A model generated the notes under the pieces. That model ran no database searches. It was not told the DNA's origin and saw only the letters and a list, made by a program, of their open reading frames with translations. This document shows, piece after piece, positions 51,901-63,900 of a DNA stretch of 64,000 nucleotides. The translations under genes and the position numbers were made by a program. The stretch comes from Apostichopus japonicus. Taxonomy: Eukaryota > Echinodermata > Holothuroidea > Aspidochirotida > Stichopodidae. Position 1 is the first letter of the stretch; each line of letters opens with the position of its first letter. The DNA lies in contig NC_092576.1 of NCBI RefSeq assembly GCF_037975245.1, positions 21,639,611-21,703,610 on the forward strand, given 5' to 3'.

Positions 51901-54900
51901 CAAGCCTATTCTTCTTTGTAACTTCTGTTGAATGATTTGTTACTCTGTTTGACCAACTACATTCAACACTTAGGTTGTACAAACTGTCGTCAAATGGAAT
52001 CACAAATTTCTTAGCAAAAATATTAAAGATGACAAAGTATATAATGAATAAAACTGATTTCATGTAGCAAAGACATTGATGGATCCTGGCTAATTAGTTT
52101 TACTACCCCTTGTGTTGAACAGAACCAAAACAAAAAATTAACAATTTTTTAATATCCGTAAAAATTATATTCTACCATCAGCTGGCTACACTAACAACTA
52201 ACAGTAATGTTATTAGTGAAAAAAAGTTTGCGCCCCAGGGGCGCAAGCCCCAAAGTATCGTTTTTCATATGCCCTACTGTTACTAATACTAGTGTTATTC
52301 ACTGCCTATACTTTGAGAATGTTATACACAGTATATAGGGCAGAAATGATCAGTGCCTTAGCTTCACTGTTTTTCAGGGGTGGCCCGGCCCGCCCCTCCT
52401 TTCGACCACCCTGCCGTTTCCACCCATTTTTACCCCCAGTTCCCCCCTCTTTCATCCGCCCTTCTACTTCCCTACTCCCCACGCCGTAGTGGCTTAGTGC
52501 CTAGTACCTACAGTGTGCATATTTCTCGCTAAATTTCAGTTCACTGTACTACTGTATGTACATGCCTTTTTGAGCTTCATTTTCAACTACACATGCGCAT
52601 ATCCTTAAAATCTGATCCAACATTTAACCTGGGCTCTTTGCAAGCAATCATCTATACGAAAATTACAGTAGGCTAGGTATATCTATTTACGCAATGCAGA
52701 TTTAAAAAAGAAAAATTGAATGTTCTAAAGTACAGAAGTTTACACAAGATTGTTGCAACAAAATAACATTTACTGAAGCACATGGTTACGTGGACCTCGT
52801 AAATTGTTTGCAACAGATACTACTGATGGTAAGAATGCACATTTTACATTAGCAACTATTAATACAGAGAAAAAAAACATACTCTGAGCTGAATATGCTG
52901 TTCAGGATCAGCGATGTTAGCTTCCCACAAAATTCCTAGGTTTTCTCCACCAGTTAACATTTTCTAATCAAAACAATGATTCAAATATTACGTGATAGTC
53001 TCAGAAACAATGCAAGTGGCTTAATGGGGTTGTTGCCTTGGTCTGTGACTTGGATGGGGTTGTTGCCTTGGTCTGTGACCTGGGTCACTGGGTGGGGTTG
53101 TTGCCTTGGTCTGTGACCTGGGTGGGGTTGTTGCCTTGGTCTGTGACCTGGATGGGGTTGTTACCTTGGTCTGTGACCTGGATGGGGTTGTTGCCTTGGT
53201 CTGTGACCTGGATGGGGTTGTTGCCTTGGTGTGTGACCTGGATGGGGTTGTTGCCTTGGTCTGTGACCTGGATGGGGTTGTTGCCTTGGTCTGTGACCTG
53301 GATGGGGTTGTTGCCTTGGTCTGTGACCTGGGTGGGGTTGTTACCTTGGTCTGTGACCTGGATGGGGTTGTTGCCTTGGTCTGTGACCTGGATGGGGTTG
53401 TTGCCTTGGTGTGTGACCTGGATGGGGTTGTTACCTTGGTCTGTGACCTGGATGGGGTTGTTGCGTTGGTATGTGACCTGGATGGGGTTGTTGCCTTGGT
53501 CTGTGACCTGGATGGGGTTGTTGCCTTGGTCTGTGACCTGGATGGGGTTGTTGCCTTGGTGTGTGACCTGGATGGGGTTGTTGCCTTGGTCTGTGACCTG
53601 GATGGGGTTGTTGCCTTGGTCTGTGACCTGGATGGGGTTGTTGCCTTGGTCTGTGACCTGGGTGGGGTTGTTACCTTGGTCTGTGACCTGGATGGGGTTG
53701 TTGCCTTGGTCTGTGACCTGGATGGGGTTGTTGCCTTGGTGTGTGACCTGGATGGGGTTGTTACCTTGGTCTGTGACCTGGATGGGGTTGTTGCCTTGGT
53801 GTGTGACCTGGATGGGGTTGTTGCCTTGGTCTGTGACCTGGATGGGGTTGTTGCCTTGGTGTGTGACCTGGATGGGGTTGTTGCCTTGGTCTGTGACCTG
53901 GATGGGGTTGTTGCCTTGGTCTGTGACCTGGATGGGGTTGTTGCCTTGGTGTGTGACTGGATGGGGTTGTTGCCTTGGTCTGTGACCTGGATGGGGTTGT
54001 TGCCTTGGTCTGTGATGCAGCATTGTTATTAAGCTTCTTTTTGTTTACAGTTCACAGCCCAGCAAACAGGAAGAGGATTTCTGTGGTGGAGGACAGATTC
54101 GGCAGCTCTGGTCAGGTAAAGCAAAGGGATTTGTTATTTAACTTTTTTTTCTGCAGATTTTGTTTCTTGCTTCTTTTCATGATGATTAGTTACCTAGACT
54201 GTCCTGCTGCAATCATGTGAACATATGTTGTGGACCTACCATTACAAAACAGTCAAATGATATCATAATTTGCACTTTGTGTAAGAAATAGGTCCAAATT
54301 AAACAATATTCATGTGAAGGATGTGTGTAAAATCTTGAGTATTCATATCATGTGACTGTTGATTTTACAGTTATCTTTTTATATTCTTAAAATCACAAAC
54401 TGAGATTTTTGTAAGCACTGTGAATGTTGTTAGTATAGTGAACAATGTTAGTATAGGTTACCCAGGAATGAAAGTTTTCATAGATGTTTGAGAGAGCTGT
54501 TATTAATCACAAAGATCTCTTTCATATAACTCAAAGATGATGACTTGGTTTATACATCATTATCTCCTTTAAGTTTCAAAGCAACTAAGAGCCTTTCATA
54601 CATGATAAATTATGTCTTGCACATTGAACCCACATTTTCAATTAATAACACTAACTGAATTTCTTTGTTTATCTTGACAATGCAGGTCTCAGACTTGTGC
54701 TTAAATGTTAAAAATTCATTGTGAGGGTAGGAATGTTGTGTAAAGGTTTACAGCCTGAAATCAGTAGCTCATGTATATATCAGCACAGCAGAGTGCTTTG
54801 ATTTAACAGACAGAAACACCTGGTGATTGTTTCTAAGTAAACAATATATATCTGTGTAGTTTAGATTGTGCATTATACTTCTAACAACCCACCACACCTG

Positions 54901-57900
54901 CACTGTGTATAATGTATTACTGCATCATGACAATCTGGCTCTGAAGTATGTACAGGTAACTACAGTTTGCAGTTTTTATTACAAAATGCGTAAAATACAT
55001 TGATACATTTGAATCAATACTGAATTAAAAGAAATTTCTTCAAATATGCAGTAACTGAGTATGATTGAAGGTAAGTTAGCATGGATGATAGTCATTGTAT
55101 TGGGATCAGAATACAGACCAGACAGTACCTAATAATGTCACACTGTATGTACTGTGAAGTATTAGTTTAATACTGAACTCTCAGTTTAATCAATAATAAA
55201 ATTGCACATAGTCTTACTTTTTAGTTGAATATGACAACTGCTGGTGTGTACCAGGTTATAATGAATACTTCTACTTTTAATTTATTAATATTTATCCACA
55301 GAGGAAATGCAGTTTCTAAAAAAAAAATAAAACGATGATAATGATGATGCTGAAGATCTATAAAGTACAGACAACACAGATAGTTAAACTGCAAATATCA
55401 TTCTTCATGGATAAATCAACTAGATGATTAAATATTATGAAAATGTAAGGCTTTTGAAGAATTTCTACCATCATTACATCAGAGACTACCCACTGAGACC
55501 ATTTCCTGGAGTAAGGAAGGGTTTAGCCATTAAATTCACAATACAGTAAAAAGTGTGCAATAGTTTCCTCATTGAGAGGTTTACTTTGTCTACCTGACCA
55601 CCGACATTCCTACATCATCATGTTCTACGTAGGCCATCCAGATATTTAGTTACTGCTTTGTCTGTGTTTATAAAGTAGTAAGCACTGTGATGTAAGCTTC
55701 ATGGCATACTGTATAATGTTGGCATAAGATTGTGGGTAATATATCTTTAACTGCTACAAAATATTTCACAAACTTGCCATTACTGTACATAGCACAATAC
55801 AATGAACCATACATGTACTAGACTGACAAATATAAATGAAACCTGTGTCTACAGTCAAGTTATGGACTTGCATTATTTTGGGATTATGATGTCAAGGAAG
55901 TTATAGTCTCAATGTGTGTTTGCCAAATCGTGACTTTGACCTTTCCAACTTACTGCTCCTAAGAGCTCAGAGAAAATAACACAGTTCTATGCAATTTTCT
56001 ATGCAATTTATTAAAGAGTCTGTAAATTCTACAAACTTCAATCAAAATTTGCAAGTCGTGCCTAACAGATCATGCGACAATCAAATCTTTCTGTTTTGTT
56101 AACAACCGTTAGGCGGCTTTGGTCTATAGGAATACTTTACGTGGCTAACCTGTGTTAGGTTTTTTCTCTTGTACAGTATCTTTCTTTTGGTCTCTGTTTT
56201 GTTTACAACCGTTAGGCGGCTTAGGTCTTTAGGAATACTGTTGATGTAGCTTGCAAAATTGTGTCCCTCCTTCCATTGCAATGAACAAACAGGTGTTTTC
56301 AGATGTTTCCTCCGTGGAATTGGGTAAATACGAATATAGATTACAGAGTAATGATCATGTTGATATGGGCTGTCGCAGTGATCTTATGGTCAATCGTTCA
56401 CACCATAAGGGCAACAGCAAATAAATTTCTTTCATTCAATTGCGACAGCTTTTTTTCAATTAAAACCACCTGGTCAGACTGCATGTAGAATAAGAAACAT
56501 TGAATCTGCTTTGGAAGTTTGTTTTTACGAAATTTATCATCAAACACGTATTGAGACTTAAAGAAATGAGAATTTGAATTTCAAACACAAATTGTAAGCA
56601 CAAGCAAGTCAGCTACCCTCACTGAGAAGAATACATGTAGGCTGGTACATGTAGGCTGGTACATGTAGGCTGGTACATGTAGGCTGGTACATGTAGGCTG
56701 GTACATGTAGGCTGGTACATGTAGGCTGGTACATGTAGGCTGGTACATGTAGGCTGGTACATGTAGGCTGGTACATGTCTCTCTCTCTAGTCGACAGAAG
56801 TCGGAATCATGTTGAGATTTGCCCATTTATTTCTGTCCCTCATCAAGTTAGGAAGATCAGTTTGAAGCACCCCGATGTCCCTAGCAATTACATCTATATA
56901 GCTGAGCTTATGTTTTCCCCTATTTCTCCTTCCATGTTTTGGTGTCCACATGATAAGTTGAGAGACTGGTTCCTTGGTGTTCCTGTATGAGTGCCCTGCT
57001 AGTTTGAGACGGCGTTGTTGTATCTTACAGGATAGTTTTGGTTTGTTGCCATACAGTTCAGTATTTGTCATATGTTGACTCCAATGTACATTTAAACATT
57101 TCCGTAAAAGTCTTGTGTAGCACCCATCTAGTTTTGCTTCCAATTCCCTCGTAACTGTCCATGTATCAGAGCCATACATGATGACAGACTGTACAGTTGA
57201 TTTAAAAATGTCTAGTTTGGTCTTTCTGTTGAGGCCATAATTTCCACACAGTGTCCATTTTATTACAAGCAGACCATGCCATGCCAATTCTTCTGTTGAT
57301 TTCACTTTTACTATCTCTCACAAGGGAACCAAGGTACTTGTAGTTGTCAACTTCATTTAGTTTTGCGCCACTACTTATTTTGATGTCGATTTTGTCCTGG
57401 GTTTTGATGTTGACTGTGAGATATTCAGTTTTTGACTCATTAAGTCTAAGGCCCACAAGCATGCTTTTCAACCTTTTGCAGTAGCTCTTGACCGTTGTGC
57501 TGGTCATCGCTACATAGGACAATATCATCTGCAAAATCTAGATCACAAAGGACTACTTTTGGATATCTTGAGCTTCTTCTTTGGTTGAGTGTGAAGCCTA
57601 GTTGCTCTGCATTTATGGTTGATTTCCTCATTATGTAGTCAAGTACGATAATGAATAAAAACGGGGCCAGAGTATCGCCCTGTAGAACTCCTGCTTTGAT
57701 TTGGAAAGGATCAGTGTCGCCGTCGGGTGAGAGAACGATGGCTTCGGTGTTTTTGTACATAACTTGGATGGCACTGACCATTTTTTTCGGTATTCCATAA
57801 GCCCTGAGTATTTTGAACATTTTTCCTCTATGAATCGAGTCGAATGCCTTGCGAAAGTCAACGAAGGTTGCCATGAGGGGGAGATTGTGAAAGTCTGCTT

Positions 57901-60900
57901 CCACTAATATGCGCCTCAATGCTAGGATGTGTCCAGCAGTACTCCTACCCTTTCTAAATCCATTTTGGTTCCATCTAAGCTTTTCCTCGACAGGGCTTCT
58001 GCATCTGTTCAGTATGAGTTTATTGTATAACTTAGCTGCCATTGGTGTCAGGCTTATTCCCCTGTAGTTGGTGGTCAGGCTAAGGTTACCCTTCTTAGGT
58101 AAGGGAACTATGGCACTCCTTGCGAATTCAATTGGTTTTTGGGCTGAGTCTAGTATGAAGTTACACAGAGTCAAGAGAAAAACTTTGAACTCGTCAATTT
58201 TCCAGAATTCTAGAGGTATTTCGTCAAGACCTGGCGCTTTGCCTGCCTTTGTAGCCTTGAGAACTGCATTGAGCTCATCCATAGTGAAAGACTCTGTAGA
58301 TATTTCTAGGTCACCGTCTGAAATTATTTCAATGTCTTCAATGTCATCTAGTTTTGAAGGTTCTTCTCCAAGTAATGCTTCAAAGTGGTTTTTCCACTGC
58401 TTCTGTCTTTCTTCAGGTGTATTGCCATTCAGCCTCCCTTGGGTCGTTGCTTTCCTACCGGTTACATGGTCTATTATTTTCCAGGCTACTGATGGATCGT
58501 TACAGTTAAAGTTGCCAGATATTTCATCAAACCTTTCTTTGTAATAGTTATTTTTTGCTATTTTGTATGCTTCTGAGAGCTGGCTTTTCAGATTTTGTAG
58601 CTCATTCTGTTCGGTTGCCGTCTGCAGTTTTTCTCTTATGTCCACAACTGACTTAATGTTGTACAGGGCTGCTGTCTTTGTTCTGCGCTTTCTTTTTGGG
58701 AGTAGTTTTGGGGCTACCTCTTTATTTGCTTGTACTAGGTAACTGTACTCTTCACAGGGGTCTGCAGCATTGGTAGACAGTACAGAATATCTGTTTTTAA
58801 CTGCAATGGTGAATTTCTTCTGCAATTCTGCATCTGTTCGAAGCACTTTCCAGTCTAGAACTGTTCTCTTTTGAGTTGATTGTTTTGGTGCTCTTAGGCT
58901 CAAAACTATGCGGCAAGTGAGGATACGATGATCAGAACCAACGCTTCCGAATGAGCTGTAGGCTTCAATATTTTGAATGCTATTCTTCCATTTAGATCTC
59001 ACAAAGATGAAATCTAGCTGGGCACGGTAGCCTGATGGATATGTGAAGGTCCACAATTTCCCTTTGTGTTTTTGGAATTTTAAGTTGATAGGTATGAGGT
59101 CTGTTTCATTGATGAGGTCCAGCAGTACTTCACCATTTCGATTTGTCTCTGCCTGGAATGTATACTTGCCATCGGAGTGACCAATCTTGGCATTCATGTC
59201 CCCTCCGATTAAAAGAAAATTGTGTTTTTGAATTTCATTGATTGCTACTATGAGGTCCTTGTAGAAAGTTTTTGTTTTTCTTCACAGCTGGCATTGGTTG
59301 GACTATAACAGCTGATGATGGTATTGGCTGGGTTTCCACTGAATGATGCTTTTAGTATTCTTGAGGAGATTTTTTCCACATGCTGTAGACATTTACTGGT
59401 ATGAGGACTTAGCAAAATTCCTACTCCCCCTACTGCAGCACCCATGGAATTCCTTGTTGCAGACGAAGTTACAGGCAACCAAGTGTTGTCCATGTGTTGG
59501 AATTTGATGTCCTCGTCGTGAACAATTCTATGTTCTTTAATACAAATTATTTCTTGATCATATTTCTCTGCGAGAAACTGGATCTCATTTAGTGCTTGAG
59601 TGCTGTTTAGTGTTCTCGTGTTGAATGTGCTAAAGTTCAGAGTCTTTCGACACCTGAGAAGTTTTGGAGCTGCTGTCGGCCAATTATCAACTGTTCCCCT
59701 CCCCGGGGAGTTGAAGGGAACAGCGTCATTGACTCTTAAAGTAAGAGGTGGTCCACAGAAAACTCCATTTTTGTTTTGATCAGGGGCTTCAACCCTGGTG
59801 CTGTTTGGTGTACATCATAATTCTTTCAATGGCTAACTTAACTGTCTCCTCGCCACTGGATGACAGCTGTGGATGTCGTTGGCTGAAGAAATGTTAAGCT
59901 CATCCGCCTTTTGATGGCTTAAACTCCATCATGGGAACCACTGCCCTACTCAAGCGCTCTTCCGTCTGGAGTCGTTGGCACTTCTTGAGGAAACGAAGGG
60001 TGCCTTAATAGGTAATGAGCCCTTCCTGCCCCGCAGTGATCGCTGACTGACCAGATGCCCCAAGCCGAGGAAACCCAAAGAGGTAATCGCCGAGCGCCAA
60101 GATAACACAGCCGGTTCCAGCAAACTATGCTCCCGCCTACGCTACCAAACCACTGTCCTGCTGCCAACAGTTTTGTCGTACCCTGACAAGGGGGCTCACG
60201 GGTACTAGACCTTGCCCAAGGGTCACCCGGAACTATGCATGGCAGGAGCGTCCAACTCCCTGAGGTAGCATATATGCATACCCGCATACCTACAAAACAT
60301 GGTACATGTAGGCTGGTACATGTAGGCTGGTACATGTAGGCTGGTACATGTAGGCTGGTACATGTAGGCTGGTACATGTAGGCTGGTACATGTAGGCTGG
60401 TACATGTAGGCTGGTACATGTAGGCTGGTACATGTCTCTCTCTCTAGTCGACAGAAGTCGGAATCATGTTGAGATTTGCCCATTTATTTCTGTCCCTCAT
60501 CAAGTTAGGAAGATCAGTTTGAAGCACCCCGATGTCCCTAGCAATTACATCTATATAGCTGAGCTTATGTTTTCCCCTATTTCTCCTTCCATGTTTTGGT
60601 GTCCACATGATAAGTTGAGAGACTGGTTCCTTGGTGTTCCTGTATGAGTGCCCTGCTAGTTTGAGAAGGCGTTGTTGTATCTTACAGGATAGTTTTGGTT
60701 TGTTGCCATACAGTTCAGTATTTGTCATATGTTGACTCCAATGTACATTTAAACATTTCCGTAAAAGTCTTGTGTAGCACCCATCTAGTTTTGCTTCCAA
60801 TTCCCTCGTAACTGTCCATGTATCAGAGCCATACATGATGACAGACTGTACAGTTGATTTAAAAATGTCTAGTTTGGTCTAGGCTGGTACATGTAGGCTG

Positions 60901-63900
60901 GTACATGTAGGCTGGTACATGTAGGCTGGTACATGTAGGCTGGTACATGTAGGCTGGTACATGTAGGCTGGTACATGTAGGTATGTAATGATCTCATTGT
61001 TTATGTATCATGATTTACCTTTTACTGAGTCATTAATAAACTCTTGTTTTCATAAACCACATTTCCTGTTGGAACCTTTGAATCTATAGGACTTTTACAG
61101 GAAAAGTTTTTGTATGCATCATAATTTCCCTCATGTACTATCAACTTATGTCTTAAAGTTCCTTCTAAACCTTATTTTAGGTAACCTTCTAAGTTCTATA
61201 AATAACATGTGATGCTGTTCAATGGCATTTAGGTTGAAAATCAAATTGTGGTTTGTATTGATCAGTGAATCAAAATGATGAAACATGTAGTAAAGAAACA
61301 TGCTGGTGTAGTTGTTGTGGATTTACAAGATACTGATGGTTATAAAAGATTGGTAGCAAACAAAGACAAGGAGGAAATCAAACAGGACTGAAAATGTCTG
61401 AAATGTATATAACATTGAAGGTACTTTAAAGGTTCTTGTAGTATATACTACTGTATGTATGACTGAAGGAATGCTTGCATATTCCCTCTGATAATGTTTG
61501 GACAGATTGGAAGGTTCACATAAAGTGCAAGAATTGCTTACAAAGCTTTTAGTTAGTCACAAACTTTCAGAAGAAAATGTCTCGGTGGTTTGATGACTCA
61601 TCAAAGGTTTGAACAAAGTGGTATCTGACAACTTCTGAGCTAAATTCATCGATCATTTCCCTGGTTAGTCAGGCCTGATAAATAGTTGATAATTCCCAGA
61701 CCTCAAAGCTGAAAATTGTTACTGGAAAATATCTGTCAGTGGATTTTCATTCAACAGGACTTCACAGAATAAGTCTACAGTAATGCTGCTATGTTGTTTC
61801 AAATTTGTTGTTGCTTTGCAGGATTATTTCAGACATATTGTGATTAACATTTGCAATTGGTGTTTCGGAAGGCACAATGTGGAAAATAGTTGCAACAAGA
61901 GTAGCAGAAAACTTGTAAATTTGGGTTGGTTTGTTGGGGGTGGACTAGTAAGATTAATCTGTGACCTACATGATACTGGGTCAGACCTAGGTTAGGTCAT
62001 AGTTCCGCATCAGCATAACAAAAGATAAAACAGGCTGATTTACTAAATATTCAATTATTGACACAGTTCTCAAGGCCAATATTGTTGCATGTTTGTAACT
62101 GTTGGATCCATCAAGCTAACTGGCTGCCAGGATTACAGGTTATTTAGAGTGTAATGGGGAGAACCCTGGGGGTGTTAGAACCCAGGTACAGCTTGAATAC
62201 CAGCTGTGATGTTTCTAATAATATATACAGAATATCCAAAGGTGCAAGTATAGAGTTAACATAAACTAACAACTAGAAAGCATCCAGCACTGTATACAAT
62301 GACACAGTAGTAACTAATAAACAGCCTTTATAGCTTGAAGTATGAAGTTGAGGATTGTTCAGTGTCCTTCACCTTGCTTGGAAACGACAAGCACGACACT
62401 ACTGGGAAAATGTGACAAGCACCACACTACTGAGAAAATGTGACATGCACCACACTACTGGGAAAATGTGACAAGCACCACACTACTGGGAATATGTGAC
62501 AAGCACCACACTACTGGGAAAATGTGACAAGCACCACACTACTGGGAAAATGTGACAAGCACCATACTACTGAGAAAATGTGACAAGCACCACACTACTG
62601 GGAAATGTGACAAGCATCACACTACTGGGAATATGTGACAAGCACCACACTACTGGGAAAATTTGACAAGCATCACACTACTGGGAATATGTGACAAGCA
62701 CCACACTACTGGGAAAATTTGACAAGCATCACACTACTGGGAATATGTGACAAGCACCACACTACTGGGAAAATTTGACAGGCACCACACTAGACTACTA
62801 TGCCAAACAATAAACATGAATTTAACTGATTTAAATATAAGAACCCTCGATTAATACAATATACCAAACTGTTTAACTGGCCTGCTTGATACATTCTCTG
62901 CTATCTCCATTGTACTACTGTATTAAAGTTACTACAGTAGTCATGTGTTCAGATTCAATGACAGATAGTATTGCACTGTCTGTTGTGCTTGGACCTGAGG
63001 TGCTGCCTCATTGTAGTTGAAGTGCTATGAAATGCAGCATTTATTTCTTGTTATTTGATATGCTTCCTAGTTGCTATTATCTGTGGAATGATCAAAGCAG
63101 GTCATCGTCAACTATTTGTCCGTTGCAATCGGTCTGCAAGTATATTAGGCATGGAAATGTCAATGTGTAAGTATAGAACAACTTGTCCCTATAGGAAAAA
63201 GTTGGATATGGCTATTTCCTGAAGTTGACAAGTGTGGGTTCTCCTTGTTTGCAACCAGCATCAACTCTGTGTTCATCAATTCATCAAACCAACGGTTATT
63301 GCAGTAGTAATACAGATTTTAGATAATGGAATAAAGGAAATGCTTTTAGTATGCAATTTAGCAATGCTCTTGATTGGGCCTACAGAATGAACAAAAGGCA
63401 TCGTTTTTAGCCTTTGTCCATTGCAGATTTGTACATTTGTTGTACAATAAGAATTGCTTGCATCTGATTGATCAAATTCAAAACCATTTCTAACATTGTG
63501 TCCTACTGGTTTTGTGCGATAATCTAAGTGTTTCTCGCACTGTCAGTGTATACACTGTAATTTCACAAGGGCATTTGTTGAGAATGGTTTTATTTCCACT
63601 GTAATTAAATCTGTGATCTTGCAGTGTACAATCTTGCATACAATTTATCCACTCAGTCACCCCTCAGCTTATGTTTTAACTTTTTGTTGATTTGCAGCCC
63701 CTTGCTGTACCTGGTCGTGTTCTTGTCGGGGAAGGAGTCTTGACAAAGTTATGTCGTAAGAAGACTAAACCACGAATGTTCTTTCTTTTCAATGATATTC
63801 TGGTGTATGGCAACATTGTTATCCATAAAAAGAAGGTATGTTTTCTGTTGATTTAATGTAGTCTTCCTAATAATGGTAAGAGCATATACCCTTTCTAGTG

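Noticed and set aside
53038-54032. Frames of over 300 residues on both strands in the 30-bp array
   Set aside because: They result from a 30-bp repeat without stops in three frames; no start context, no domain, no non-repeat sequence.
56581-56826. Frames with VPAYMYQPTCTSLH repeats
   Set aside because: Produced by three 14-bp units making 42 bp, hence a 14-residue repeat.
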